Shown: positions 1 to 8,314, numbered from the stretch's first letter. The stretch: DNA of 33,418 nucleotides from Phycisphaerales bacterium (GCA_020346325.1 CP070782.1:3547465-3580882); one strand, 5' to 3'. The notes: a model not told the origin generated them from the letters alone. Translations and numbers: made by a program.

Positions 1-1
1 G

Positions 2-571
2 CAGGTCATCAAACAGGTGATCACGCCCGTGCTACCTAAGAGACTGGTGGACAGGAAACTCGTCATCCACGTCAATCCCACCGGCCGATTCGTGGTTGGC
101 GGGCCGAAGGGCGACTGTGGGCTGACCGGGCGAAAGATCATCGTCGACACCTATGGCGGTCGCGGCAGCCACGGGGGCGGTGCCTTCAGCGGCAAAGACC
201 CCTCAAAGGTCGACCGGACGGCCAGCTACATGGCCCGCTACGTGGCTAAGAATATCGTCGCAGCCGGACTAGCCGACGCGTGCGAGGTGCAATTGGCCTA
301 TGCGATCGGCGTGGCCAAGCCTCTCTCAGTCCTGGTTGACACCGAAGGTACGGCCAAGGTGGACGAGCGATTGATCGAGAGGATCGTAAAGGAGATGTTC
401 CCGCTGACACCGAAGGGGATGATCGATCATCTCAAGCTGCGGCGGCCCGTCTTCCAGCGAACGGCGCGGAACGGGCATTTCGGCGGCAACCACCCGGACT
501 TCACCTGGGAGAAGACGGACATGGTGGCCAAGCTGCGAAAGGCCGCCGGGCTCAAGCCAAAGAAGAAATAG
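2..571 (+). CDS. metK: S-adenosylmethionine synthase, C-terminal part (5' end outside window)
   Basis: This is the C-terminal half of methionine adenosyltransferase, the cytosolic enzyme that makes S-adenosylmethionine from methionine and ATP. The reading frame is open from base 2, so the gene begins before the window; a GTG at 17 is internal and not a start. Visible family motifs are the [20 protein letters not shown] block, the following [16 protein letters not shown] glycine-rich loop with its conserved Lys and Asp, and the [13 protein letters not shown] helix. The C-terminus (NGHFGG followed by FTWEKTD) matches the usual end of the family, and the protein stops at a TAG with no sign of extension. 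A strong intrinsic terminator follows 28 bases later, so the gene closes its transcription unit. The identification is very secure. Confidence 0.97.
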   Translation, partial: QVIKQVITPVLPKRLVDRKLVIHVNPTGRFVVGGPKGDCGLTGRKIIVDTYGGRGSHGGGAFSGKDPSKVDRTASYMARYVAKNIVAAGLADACEVQLAYAIGVAKPLSVLVDTEGTAKVDERLIERIVKEMFPLTPKGMIDHLKLRRPVFQRTARNGHFGGNHPDFTWEKTDMVAKLRKAAGLKPKKK

Positions 572-599
572 AGGCTTACACAGCTCAACTCATGTCAAG

Positions 600-628
600 A
601 AGGCCCGGCACTATGCCGGGCCTTTTTT
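600..628 (+). terminator. Intrinsic terminator after metK
   Basis: A perfect 9-bp stem (GGCCCGGCA at 602-610 pairing with TGCCGGGCC at 614-622), a 3-base loop and a run of six T at 623-628, with AA before the stem able to pair with the first T residues. This is a textbook Rho-independent terminator. It lies inside the 5' extension of the next open frame, which argues that the sigma factor gene starts downstream of it. Confidence 0.93.
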
Positions 629-714
629 GTTGCGCCTGGCCTGCCCGCTTCGTCATTCTGCCGGTGACGAATTTCTGTAAGTTCCGAGTGCCAAGCGGGT
701 CTAATATAGCAGCC

Positions 715-1275
715 ATGGCGAAGAAACCTGAGGAGCAGATGCTGGTGGAGCGGTTCCGCCAGGGAGACGATTCGGCGTTTGACAGGATCGTGGAGAGGCA
801 CGCGGCCGAGGTAGCGGCCCTGGCCAACCGTTTGCTCGGATGGCCTCAGGATGTGGACGATGTCGTCCAGGAGGTCTTTCTGGCGGCTTTGACCGGGCTC
901 AAGACGTTTCGCGGGGACTGCCGCCTGCGCAGCTGGCTCTTTACCATCACGCTTAATAAGTGTCGCCATCATCGCCGCCGGCTCAGTCGGCGACGGTCGT
1001 TTCGAATCGACGAGACGGCTGCGAGTCTGTGTTTGGACGAGAACGCTGAGATGATGGCGATTGATGCGGAATCATTGGCACGAGTCCGCCAGACCGTGCG
1101 GGCCCTGCCTCCGAAATACCGCGAAGTCGTGGTACTGCGTTATCTCCAGGGCCTTGAGACCGCCGAGATATGCTGGCTTCTGGGCGTCACGACGAACACG
1201 TTGAACGTGCGTCTGACTCGTGCCAGAAAGAAGCTCAAGGACGAGCTCAACGGACTGATGAAGGAAACGACATGA
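715..1275 (+). CDS. ECF-type RNA polymerase sigma factor
   Basis: A 186-residue sigma-70 family factor of the extracytoplasmic function group. Region 2 spans about residues 24-90, including DVDDVVQEVFLAAL (core binding) and FRGDCRLRSWLFTITLNKCR (-10 recognition). Region 4 spans about 125-178, with LPPKYREVVVLRYLQGL and an EICWLLGVTTNTLNVRLTRA helix-turn-helix. The frame is open back to 592, but that stretch contains the metK terminator, so ATG 715 is preferred. No Shine-Dalgarno is visible there; TAATAT at 702-707 lies where a -10 box for a leaderless transcript would be, which is a weak suggestion only. Its stop overlaps the next gene's start (ATGA), so it is coupled to a membrane protein that probably controls or accompanies it. 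Confidence 0.9.
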   Translation: MAKKPEEQMLVERFRQGDDSAFDRIVERHAAEVAALANRLLGWPQDVDDVVQEVFLAALTGLKTFRGDCRLRSWLFTITLNKCRHHRRRLSRRRSFRIDETAASLCLDENAEMMAIDAESLARVRQTVRALPPKYREVVVLRYLQGLETAEICWLLGVTTNTLNVRLTRARKKLKDELNGLMKETT

Positions 1276-1883
1276 GCGAAGAGCGTATCAGAGAACTGCT
1301 TCAGAATGCGGATCGCGCCGCGGGGCCCCCTCTGTTTGGCCCGATCAGGGCGGTGGACCTTCACCAGCGGCTTCGCCGGCGCAGGTTCGTGTGGGTAGGG
1401 ATACCGGCGGCCGCGGCGGCGGTCCTGCTCTTGGGTTTCGGGGCGTGGACGCTCCGCTTCAGGCTCGGAGTGCCCGCATCCCCACACCCGGATAGAATCG
1501 CTTCTCTGGAAGAGCAGGTCAGACAATTGCACGCTCAGACGGATGCGGCGTTGAAACTCGTTCAAGAGGTCCTGGCCCAGGAACGGCAGCAGCAGCGATT
1601 GGAGGCACTTGAAGCGAAGCTGGCGAGCATTCCGGACCCGACGGCAGAGATTGAGCGACAGGTCGACAGGACGGCCTTCATGCTGTTCTACGAGGCGGAC
1701 AAACTCTATCGGGAGTTGAACCAGACCGAATCGGCCGTCGAGGCGTACGAACAGGTTATCCGCCTGTTCCCGGATAATCAGTGGGCCCACGTCGCGCGGG
1801 AGCGACTGGCTGAAATCAAGCAAGTACGTATCAACAAATCCAATACGGAAGGAGACGCAAAATGCGGACCGCAAAGTGTCTAG
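1272..1883 (+). CDS. Membrane-anchored coiled-coil/TPR-like protein, putative anti-sigma or sensor partner
   Basis: A 203-residue protein whose ATG overlaps the sigma factor stop. It has a short cytoplasmic N-terminus (about 1-38), one transmembrane helix (about 39-60, preceded by RLRRRR), then an extracytoplasmic coiled coil (about 73-130, rich in Q, E and L) and a C-terminal segment resembling one TPR unit (ESAVEAYEQVIRLFPDNQWA, about residues 150-170). Position and topology fit a membrane partner of the ECF factor. It lacks the zinc-binding HxxxCxxC motif of ZAS-type anti-sigma factors, so calling it an anti-sigma factor is inference from operon order. Its last 22 bases overlap the next gene. 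Confidence 0.7.
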   Translation: MSEERIRELLQNADRAAGPPLFGPIRAVDLHQRLRRRRFVWVGIPAAAAAVLLLGFGAWTLRFRLGVPASPHPDRIASLEEQVRQLHAQTDAALKLVQEVLAQERQQQRLEALEAKLASIPDPTAEIERQVDRTAFMLFYEADKLYRELNQTESAVEAYEQVIRLFPDNQWAHVARERLAEIKQVRINKSNTEGDAKCGPQSV

Positions 1884-3775
1884 TTATTGTTCTGGTCTCG
1901 GCGGTGGTTTTCGGAGCCGAACGTCGCGTCTCGAACACGAGACAAGCCAGTTGCATCGTGAGGATCACGGCCGATCGTGAAATCATCCCACTGAACCCGC
2001 AGACCGTCAGCCATCTGATACACAGTTCGGCCGTGGTCGGCAAGGCCGCCCGCGAAGTGTTGGGGCTTGGTGTCGATGCTACTGCCCAACTTGGCAACGG
2101 CATTGAGATCGAATGGCTCGCACAAGCAGTTGGCCCCATCGTGCATCCACCCGAGCCACGCATATACGGGGGGAAAACCACGGGTTCGACCGGCCAGTCC
2201 CGTCGCGAAGGGCATTCCGAGATGGCGAGGCAATTGGCAGAACTTCATGACGATCGTTATGTGGAGAAGCTGCCCTCTGAAGACTCCGACCCGACGAAGG
2301 CGGACGCTCAGACAGATGCCCCAGGAATGATGATGGGTGGCATGGGAGGCATGATGGGTGGAGGCGGTATGAGTGGTGGCATGGGAGGCATGATGGGCGG
2401 AGGCGGCATGGGGGGCGGCATGGGAGGCATGATGGGCGGAGGCGGCATGGGCGGGGGCATGGGAGGTATGAGCAGCATGGGCGGCATGGGGGGAATGATG
2501 GGTGGCATGGGAGGTATGAGCGGGATGGGAGGCATCGGCGGCATGGGGGGCATGATGGGCGGAATGTACGGCGGCCCAGTTCGGGCAGCGCCGGCCGGCG
2601 GTGCCCAGCAGAATGCCACGCTCAGATTCTCGGTCCGGCTGCCCGAGGATGCACAGCCGGCGGCAAAAGAGTTTCTCGCAGCGCTGGTGGAAAACCTCAG
2701 AGTGACATTGAGCAGTGGGTACCAGGAACATGTCAGCCAACTCGAGACCCTGACAGATCTGGCCGAAGCACGGCGGCGAGATGCCGAGACCAGTGTCGAG
2801 ATCGTAATGGGCATCCGCTCACCGGAACGGCAGCTCATCGAAGGGCACCTTAACACGATCGTTGATCTATCCATACTGTCGCCGGAGATGCCGTTCTCAG
2901 AGGCCATTGAACACCTCAGAAATGCGGTGGAGCCACCGCTGCAGATCGTCGTACTCTGGAAGGAACTGCTCGAGAGTTGTGAGATTGAGCCCACCACGCC
3001 GATCGATATGGACGGTCTGCCCCAGGTCAAGCTCGAGACGGCTCTGAAGGTACTCATTGAGGCGGTCAGTGGCGGATTCAGTGACATCTCCTACCAGATC
3101 GAGGACGATGTCATCGTCATCCGAGAAGAGGAATTACAGGAGCCACAGGCGGTATCGACCGGGCTAGGCGCTGAGGCTGATGTCAGAGGCTTGGCGGCTC
3201 GACGACGTGAGTTGGCGCGCCGCCTGCAACAATTGGATATGGGCTTCGCCATGACAGAAGCCCGCCGCGCGGCGATTGAGAGGCAAATCATCGCAACTCG
3301 CGAAGAGACGGCGCAGAGGATGGAGGCAGATTCCGTTATCCGTGAAATGCAGAATCTGGTAGAGATGAGCCAGGCTCACCTGGAGACACTCACCAAAAGG
3401 TTCCAGGCAGGGAGTCTGGGCGCAACGGAAGTCGCTACGGCCAGAGAGAACTTGACACGAGCCAAGATCGAACTGGCGCGTCGTCGGGAAGAGTTGGCTA
3501 ATGCCGCTGGGGGTGGCCAACTCAAGGAGTTCAACAGCGAGTTGAGCCGCATGGCCATCGATACGGCCGAGAAAAGGGCTGAACTGGAATTCCTGCGCCG
3601 ACAACTCGCGGAGACAGAAGATCAGTTGGCCCAGGCCTCGACCTTTGACCCCCGAGCCGCACGAATTCGAACCGCCCGCGAGGCTCTGGATCTCGCCGAG
3701 GCTCACGTGACCCGGCTGAGAGCCCGACTGGCCAGTCTCCAGCCGCCAACGGTCACGGTGATCGGGGCCGACTGA
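1862..3775 (+). CDS. Secreted Gly/Met-rich protein with secretin-like and coiled-coil regions
   Basis: A 637-residue exported protein and third member of the sigma cassette; its ATG lies 22 bases inside the previous gene. Order of parts: signal peptide (about 1-19, ending VVFGA); a globular part to about 150; an extreme Gly/Met low-complexity tract (about 155-238); a region of about 255-330 with helices; a domain of about 330-425 (FSEAIEHLRNAVEPPLQIVV, then LETALKVLIEAVSGG and a DDVIVIREEE strand) that resembles the short STN/secretin N-type domains common in planctomycete exported proteins; and a long coiled coil (about 440-625) similar in texture to TolC-type efflux proteins. I do not recognise a named family for the whole. 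The same-operon sigma factor suggests an envelope-linked regulon, but the function is unknown. Confidence 0.75.
   Translation: MRTAKCLVIVLVSAVVFGAERRVSNTRQASCIVRITADREIIPLNPQTVSHLIHSSAVVGKAAREVLGLGVDATAQLGNGIEIEWLAQAVGPIVHPPEPRIYGGKTTGSTGQSRREGHSEMARQLAELHDDRYVEKLPSEDSDPTKADAQTDAPGMMMGGMGGMMGGGGMSGGMGGMMGGGGMGGGMGGMMGGGGMGGGMGGMSSMGGMGGMMGGMGGMSGMGGIGGMGGMMGGMYGGPVRAAPAGGAQQNATLRFSVRLPEDAQPAAKEFLAALVENLRVTLSSGYQEHVSQLETLTDLAEARRRDAETSVEIVMGIRSPERQLIEGHLNTIVDLSILSPEMPFSEAIEHLRNAVEPPLQIVVLWKELLESCEIEPTTPIDMDGLPQVKLETALKVLIEAVSGGFSDISYQIEDDVIVIREEELQEPQAVSTGLGAEADVRGLAARRRELARRLQQLDMGFAMTEARRAAIERQIIATREETAQRMEADSVIREMQNLVEMSQAHLETLTKRFQAGSLGATEVATARENLTRAKIELARRREELANAAGGGQLKEFNSELSRMAIDTAEKRAELEFLRRQLAETEDQLAQASTFDPRAARIRTAREALDLAEAHVTRLRARLASLQPPTVTVIGAD
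2324..2575 (+). repeat. Gly-Met low-complexity coding repeat
   Basis: An imperfect tandem repeat built from units such as GGMGGMMGGGGM (DNA units of about 36 bases around atgggaggcatgatgggcgg, repeated at about 2341, 2380, 2425 and 2460, then degenerating). It encodes about 84 residues that are nearly all Gly and Met, with a few Ser, one Ile and one Tyr. Third-position variation among units (ggc, gga, ggt, ggg) shows it is not a recent pure expansion. Similar Gly/Met tails occur on GroEL and Met-rich stretches on copper-handling proteins, but no function can be read from sequence here. Confidence 0.9.
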
Positions 3776-3800
3776 ATCGGGAGCAATCCGTTGCGACAGC

Positions 3801-3839
3801 CAAGCGGCACTTGCGGCACGTGCTGACCAGCGCCGCTTG
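3801..3839. terminator. Candidate bidirectional hairpin between convergent genes
   Basis: CAAGCGGC at 3801-3808 pairs perfectly with GCCGCTTG at 3832-3839, and a smaller palindrome (GCACGTGC, 3816-3823) lies in the loop. The site sits between the stops of the sigma-linked gene (3775) and the alkD-like gene (3856), where a shared terminator is expected. There is no T run on either strand, so it may instead be a Rho-dependent end or RNA-stabilising hairpin. Confidence 0.4.
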
Positions 3840-3855
3840 TTCTGCGCGCCGGGCG

Positions 3856-4548
3856 TCAGGTCTTGAGTCTCTTCCGGACTTTGTCCGAGGCCAGCTCGCG
3901 CAGGGCATCGGCGGCGATCCACCGCGCCGAACTGGAATCGAGCTTGTGGATCTGCTGCGCTGTCCGAATCGCCAGTTCGTTCAGATGGCAATTGCGTTTT
4001 CCGATCTGGCGCAGCGCCCAGTTGATGCCCTTCTTGACGAAATTGCGCTCGTCGATGGCGTGCCGGACAAGGTATGGCAGAAACTGCTCGAAGCGCTCGT
4101 CCGGCGCCTCCTTATCGTGGACGGCCAGCGTCGCCATGAGCACGAAGCCGGCCCGCTTGACGTATTCGGCCTCGCGCTCGGGCCACTCGAGCGCCTTGTC
4201 CCAGCCATAGGGTGTCTTGTCGAACAGACAGCCACAGGCCGCATCACACAGGGCCCACGAATTGAAATCCTGGGCCCATCGTTCCATCTGGCGCCGCGTG
4301 ACCTCGGCGGGGTCGTCCACCAGTGTGGCGAGAAGGCGAGCATCATGCACGCCGCTCCGCCAGAGTTGATCGGCGAGCTTGTGGTCCTTCCCGACCTCTT
4401 TGGCCAGGGCCCGCAACTTGGGGGCGGATACCCCCCAAGCATCCGGGACATGGACCCCGAACCGTGCCATCCCTGCGACGGCCTGCGGATTGCCTAAAGT
4501 CTTCAGTCGTCTAAGAACCTCACGATACCTGCATTCATCCGCTGTCAT
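3856..4548 (-). CDS. AlkD-like DNA alkylation repair protein
   Basis: A 230-residue HEAT-repeat protein of the AlkC/AlkD family, which removes N3- and N7-alkylated purines from DNA without base flipping. Supporting motifs are SWALCD (Trp98 and Asp102, the spacing of the catalytic Trp/Asp pair of AlkD) and [17 protein letters not shown] (Trp177, third aromatic of the cleft). The length fits the family. The frame extends six codons further to 4566, but the ATG at 4548 is preceded by AAGGAGA at a good distance and the upstream ATG has no Shine-Dalgarno, so 4548 is chosen. It stands alone, divergent from the metallo-hydrolase gene. No SOS or Ada operator was recognised in the 199-bp divergent region. 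Confidence 0.88.
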   Translation of the reverse strand: MTADECRYREVLRRLKTLGNPQAVAGMARFGVHVPDAWGVSAPKLRALAKEVGKDHKLADQLWRSGVHDARLLATLVDDPAEVTRRQMERWAQDFNSWALCDAACGCLFDKTPYGWDKALEWPEREAEYVKRAGFVLMATLAVHDKEAPDERFEQFLPYLVRHAIDERNFVKKGINWALRQIGKRNCHLNELAIRTAQQIHKLDSSSARWIAADALRELASDKVRKRLKT

Positions 4549-4747
4549 CGCATGTCTCCTTCCCATCGCACAAGATCCACTGCCCCTTATACTTCAGAGA
4601 CAACAACCTGCCAATGAAGCAGAAAAACGATTGTGCACTCCGATCCAGGCGGTTCTGATGGGGAGGATGTCGCCACGACCGGCGGCCATCGGCCCGCAGC
4701 GTAGGCCAGCGGCCGTCAGAGAACTATCCTGTCGCAAGGAGGTTGTT

Positions 4748-5479
4748 ATGAACACGGTGACCGAGATCGCCCCCGACGGATATCGCATATCCACGTTCGT
4801 CTCGCAGGCGAATCTTCAGTTCAACCAGTTCCTCGTCCGAGACGACGAACCGCTGCTGTTTCATACGGGAATGAGGCGTTTGTTCCCAACCGTTCGCGAA
4901 GCCGTTGCCAAGCTAATCGATCCCGGTATGATACGCTGGATTGGCTTCAGCCATTTCGAGGCCGACGAGTGTGGCGCGTTGACCGAATGGCAGAATCTGG
5001 CACCGAATGCCACCGCAGTGTGCAGCCTGGTCGCCAAGTCGGTTAGCGTCGACGATGTGGTCGCCGTTCGGCCCGCTCAGGCGCTCTGCGACGGCGAGGT
5101 TCTCACGACGGGAAAACATCGCTTCCAGTTCCTCCAGACGCCGCAGGTCCCTCATGCATGGGATGCGGGTCTGCTTTTCGAAGAGACGCAACGCCTGCTC
5201 TTGTGCTCGGATCTCTTCCACCAGAACGGCGACGTTGAGGCCGTGACGGAATCCGACGTCGTCGGTCGATTCAAAGACATGCTTATCGAGTATCAGCAAG
5301 GACCATTTGCCAACTAGCTGCCTTATGCCAGCCACACGGAACAAACGCTCCAGCGTCTGGCGTCGCTCCGGCCCGGGATTCTGGCCGCCATGCATGGCTC
5401 GACGTTCGTTGGTGATGGAGACAAAGCGCTTCACGACCTCTCTGAAGCGATGCAAGAAGTCCTCGGCGATTGTCACTAG
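4748..5479 (+). pseudogene. Flavodiiron-like metallo-beta-lactamase-fold protein interrupted by an in-frame TAG
   Basis: The gene starts at ATG 4748 behind AAGGAGG. Its first 189 codons encode an ODP-type metallo-beta-lactamase fold, as in the diiron domain of flavodiiron proteins: H69-x-E71-x-D73 in [12 protein letters not shown], His136 in VPHAWDAG and Asp155 in [13 protein letters not shown] at 5315-5317 ends this frame after PFAN. Directly after it, in the same frame and with no indel, 53 more codons run to 5476: LPYASHTEQTLQRLASLRPG, then an AAMHGSTFVGDG segment containing His216, the expected last metal ligand. Relatives usually have an aromatic residue (Tyr) at the stop position, so one base change from TAT or TAC explains it. 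The 189-residue product alone should lack a complete metal site. It is either a recent nonsense pseudogene, a sequence error, or read through. Confidence 0.8.
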
Positions 5480-5618
5480 TGAGATCCGGTCTGGGCCTCC
5501 GTTTGAGTCCGGCGCCGCTATGTCCGGGATTCGTTCACACCAGGGCAGGAGATTCGAGACGACCTCCGCGCAACTGCCACACTGTGGTCAACAGGACGCG
5601 CAACAACTGCATGTTGGT

Positions 5619-5921
5619 CTATGACGTTGCTGGTTCATACACCGGCTCCTGGTGGTGCGCAAGGATCTCGTCAATCTCCTTCAAGGAGAACTTGTTCAAC
5701 TGGACAATCTTGGCCTGAGGCCGGTAGACAGGCGGAAGAATGAACAGGGCATCCTTTTTGCTGTCCACCTCGACAATGATCCAGGCCTTGTGCTCGCCGT
5801 CGAGGCACCCGAAGTCGGCATGCGTCAGGTAATGGGAACCGGTACTGAGCAGGACTTTGACGGCGAGGGCACACTCATTCGTTTCCGGCCCGTGCGGAAC
5901 TTCAATCAGGAACCTTGCCAT
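5619..5921 (-). CDS. Small conserved protein of unknown function (MARFLIEVPH type)
   Basis: A 100-residue soluble protein with a ferredoxin-like or dimeric alpha-beta-barrel texture: strand MARFLIEVPH, helix ECALAVKVLLSTGSH, then THADFGCLDGEHKAWIIVEV, a KKDALFILPP segment and a final KFSLKEIDEILAHHQ helix. I recognise the pattern as a recurring small conserved protein, possibly near DUF3303-like proteins, but cannot assign a function. ATG 5921 follows GGGAGGT eight bases upstream, so the start is secure. It is convergent with the interrupted metallo-hydrolase and followed upstream by a 193-bp gap with no recognised signal. Confidence 0.7.
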   Translation of the reverse strand: MARFLIEVPHGPETNECALAVKVLLSTGSHYLTHADFGCLDGEHKAWIIVEVDSKKDALFILPPVYRPQAKIVQLNKFSLKEIDEILAHHQEPVYEPATS

Positions 5922-6114
5922 GGTATGAGACCTCCCTATAGATGTTTCACAGGCAAAACGCAGCCAGAGTCATGCGCAGAAACTGACCGCAATAGCGAGA
6001 CCTTGGCCGCCTGTCAATTCCCCATCGAGCACTGCGGGTAGCCCCCTAAGTATGCTTGCCCGCACTATTTCCGTGACTTAACCTCTTCGTCCAAGGAGGT
6101 CAAATCGTCGCCCC

Positions 6115-7536
6115 TCAAGCCCGCGGCCGGATATTCTGGTTCACGCGAAAGAAATTCGTCGGATCGTACTTCGTCTTGACCTCGACCAGGCGATCGTAAT
6201 TGGCGCCGTAGGTGGCCCGGATCCGATCATCGCCCTCTTCCATCATGAAGTTGATGTACGCCCCGCCGGCCGCATGTGGATGCAGAGCGTGCCAGTAATC
6301 GCGCGTCCAGGATTTGAGCCGCTCGGCTTTGGCAGGGTCAGGATCGACACCCACAATCACCATGGACCACTGCGCATCGCGGCAACGCCAAGCGGTGTCG
6401 GCCGACTTAACATCATGCACGGCACCATCGATAGGGTACAGATGCATCGTCGATTGCGGCGTCGGAAGCTGGGCACCGTGTTGCAGATGCAGTTCAATAG
6501 CCTCGTCGGTAAGCTGGTTGACGAAATCGCCCTTCCAATACCACTGATGGCCCGAGGGATAGAGCGGATCGAACATGCTCTGCAGTTGTGGGAAAGGCAT
6601 CGGGCCGAGGTGCTTAAAGATCGGTTCAGCGAAATCCCATACGGGCTCGAACGCCTTCTCAGCGTCATCCAGAGGTCCAGTGTAACACCAGACGATTCCG
6701 CACACCTTTTTCAGGTGAAGCTCCTCCGGGAATGGGGGCCCAGGCGGAACGGTCAGCAAAGCAAAGAACCCGTACAGTTCTCGCGGCATCTGCTGCATGA
6801 AGTCCCGGTACCATCTCATGACGTCCCCCGCCTGCTCCAGAGACCAGAACGTCACGCCCGCATGGACCGTATGGACCGGATGCGCCTTGAACAAGAAGGA
6901 AGTGACGATGCCGAAATTGCCACCGCCGCCGCGCAGGGCCCAGAAGAGATCTTGGTTTTCCTTGGGGCTGGCGATGACCAGACGTCCGTCCGCAAGCACA
7001 ACATCGGCCTCAAGCAGGTTGTCGATCGTCAGGCCGTACTTACGGGTGAGATAGCCATGACCACCTCCCAGTGTCAGCCCAGGAACTCCGGTGGTGGAGA
7101 TGACCCCGGCGGGCACGGCTAAGCCAAATGCGTGGGCGGCATGGTCTACATCGCCCCAGCGACAGCCCGGCCCGACGCGCACGGTGCGGTCCACCGGGTT
7201 CACGCGAACGCCTGTCATGAGGCTCAGATCGATCACCAGGCCGCCGTCGCAGAGGGCCAGTCCCGGACCGTTATGCCCGCCACCGCGCACAGCCACCAGC
7301 AAGTCTCTCTCTCTGGCGAAATCGACTGCCGCGATAACATCAGCCGCATCCACACACTGGACGATCAGCGCCGGACGCTTATCGATCATCGCATTGTAGA
7401 GCGATCGTGCCTCATCGTACCCAGGGTCGTCAGGATGAATGAGATTTCCGCGAATCGACGCTGCGAAGTCGGTCACGGTGGCTTCATCAAGATTCACTGC
7501 TCCATTCGAGATTGTTTTGACAGCAGCGGCGGTCAT
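6115..7536 (-). CDS. FAD-linked oxidoreductase of the berberine-bridge (BBE) family
   Basis: A 473-residue cytoplasmic flavoprotein. The N-terminal PCMH-type FAD domain (about 40-220) carries VRGGGHNGPGLA, in which His88 is the expected covalent FAD attachment site, and GVPGLTLGGGHGYLTRKYGL for the FAD pyrophosphate. In this second loop the cysteine that forms the second FAD bond in plant BBEs is absent, so single attachment is expected. The BBE domain is at the C-terminus (YINFMMEEGDDRIRATYG, then NYDRLVEVKTKYDPTNFF). Family members oxidise alcohols, sugars or secondary metabolites with O2 as acceptor; the substrate cannot be told. GGGGAA precedes ATG 7536. It lies downstream of osmC-like and methanethiol oxidase genes on the same strand, separated by 217 bp. 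Confidence 0.9.
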   Translation of the reverse strand: MTAAAVKTISNGAVNLDEATVTDFAASIRGNLIHPDDPGYDEARSLYNAMIDKRPALIVQCVDAADVIAAVDFARERDLLVAVRGGGHNGPGLALCDGGLVIDLSLMTGVRVNPVDRTVRVGPGCRWGDVDHAAHAFGLAVPAGVISTTGVPGLTLGGGHGYLTRKYGLTIDNLLEADVVLADGRLVIASPKENQDLFWALRGGGGNFGIVTSFLFKAHPVHTVHAGVTFWSLEQAGDVMRWYRDFMQQMPRELYGFFALLTVPPGPPFPEELHLKKVCGIVWCYTGPLDDAEKAFEPVWDFAEPIFKHLGPMPFPQLQSMFDPLYPSGHQWYWKGDFVNQLTDEAIELHLQHGAQLPTPQSTMHLYPIDGAVHDVKSADTAWRCRDAQWSMVIVGVDPDPAKAERLKSWTRDYWHALHPHAAGGAYINFMMEEGDDRIRATYGANYDRLVEVKTKYDPTNFFRVNQNIRPRA

Positions 7537-7577
7537 AATGCTTCCCCTTCAAAAGGCGTGTCCAAATGCCGATTGCG

Positions 7578-7602
7578 AACCTCCTGTAACAACCAGCAGG
7601 TT
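7578..7602. other. Inverted repeat upstream of the FAD oxidoreductase gene
   Basis: AACCTCCTG (7578-7586) and CAGCAGGTT (7594-7602) form a 9-bp dyad with one mismatch and a 7-base centre. It lies 42 bases upstream of ATG 7536 on the minus strand, in the leader or promoter region, where an operator or small leader hairpin would sit. No family is recognised. Confidence 0.3.
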
Positions 7603-7753
7603 TCAGAATCACATGAACGATGCGCAAACAACCCCTCTATAGGCTGCGCACGCGACCACGACATCCCTTACCGGCCCGGCCCATTGCGGTCGTCCGCGCG
7701 CCGAACTCGGAACATCGCGGCATTCGCCAGAACCGATACCCTGCGCAAACCGT

Positions 7754-8314
7754 CTACTTTGGCTCCACCGAAACATCCACCTTGGTACCGGCGATCAAGG
7801 TATTGAAGGTGGGTGAATACTCCGCGAGCCGCTTTAACCTCTCCATGTTCTCCACGTCGGCCTTGACTTTGAATTTCACGCGAATATTTGTGTAGCCCTT
7901 CGGAACATCTTCAGCCAGCCCCAGGAAACCACGGAGATCGATGTCGCCTTCAACCTGTGATTCCAACTCCTGGATATGAATGTCGCGAACGGCGGCGTGA
8001 GCGACCATGCTCGTTGTCAGGCAACCTGCCAGCGAATTCAACAAGTGCTCGACTGGATTGGCGCCCCCGTCCTCTCCCGCCAGAATGGCCGGTTCGTCAC
8101 AGTCGATTTCAAAGGGATGCTTGTGCGGCTGCTCCTCTTTGGCGCCATAGAAACTGGTGATCGTAGTGCGGTTGTGGTTGCCGTCAATCCACTTGTTATG
8201 CACGTGAAACCTGCACTTGGCGAGTCCAGGATCGTTCTTGATAGCACTGATAGTGCCCTGGAGGGTTTCTATATCGATGCCATTGACCGCATGAAGCGTC
8301 TGCTGCGCTGCCAT
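7754..8314 (-). CDS. OsmC/Ohr-family protein lacking the second redox cysteine
   Basis: A 186-residue protein of the OsmC superfamily, whose members reduce organic hydroperoxides with a cysteine pair. The core motif GGANPVEHLLNSLAGCLTTS (residues 83-102) supplies Cys98, the first redox cysteine position. At the place where OsmC and Ohr carry the partner cysteine, this protein reads AEYSPTFNTL with Ser167, so it belongs to the single-cysteine OsmC-like branch and may not act as a classic peroxidase. AAGGAG precedes ATG 8314. Its neighbours, a methanethiol oxidase upstream and a flavin oxidase downstream on the same strand, suggest an oxidative or sulfur-stress context, though gaps of over 200 bp leave operon structure open. 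Confidence 0.88.
   Translation of the reverse strand: MAAQQTLHAVNGIDIETLQGTISAIKNDPGLAKCRFHVHNKWIDGNHNRTTITSFYGAKEEQPHKHPFEIDCDEPAILAGEDGGANPVEHLLNSLAGCLTTSMVAHAAVRDIHIQELESQVEGDIDLRGFLGLAEDVPKGYTNIRVKFKVKADVENMERLKRLAEYSPTFNTLIAGTKVDVSVEPK

Noticed and set aside
592-714. Extension of the sigma factor frame to an ATG at 592
   Set aside because: It would cover the strong metK terminator hairpin and T run, and its residues do not resemble region 1 or 2 of a sigma factor.
2324-2575. Possible CRISPR-like or tandem repeat array
   Set aside because: Units are imperfect, have no spacers and translate in frame to Gly/Met; it is coding low complexity.
1880-2740. His/Ala-rich open frame on the minus strand across the Gly/Met tract
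   Set aside because: The histidine and alanine repeats are simply the reverse reading of Gly/Met codons; no start signal and the plus-strand gene is well supported.
5315-5317. Genome-wide reassignment of UAG as sense codon
   Set aside because: metK, the membrane partner gene and the glycyl radical activase all end naturally at TAG, so UAG works as a stop here.
6060-6114. Possible terminator (cctc and gagg arms) after the FAD oxidoreductase
   Set aside because: Only a 5-bp stem, no T run on the minus strand; too weak to call.
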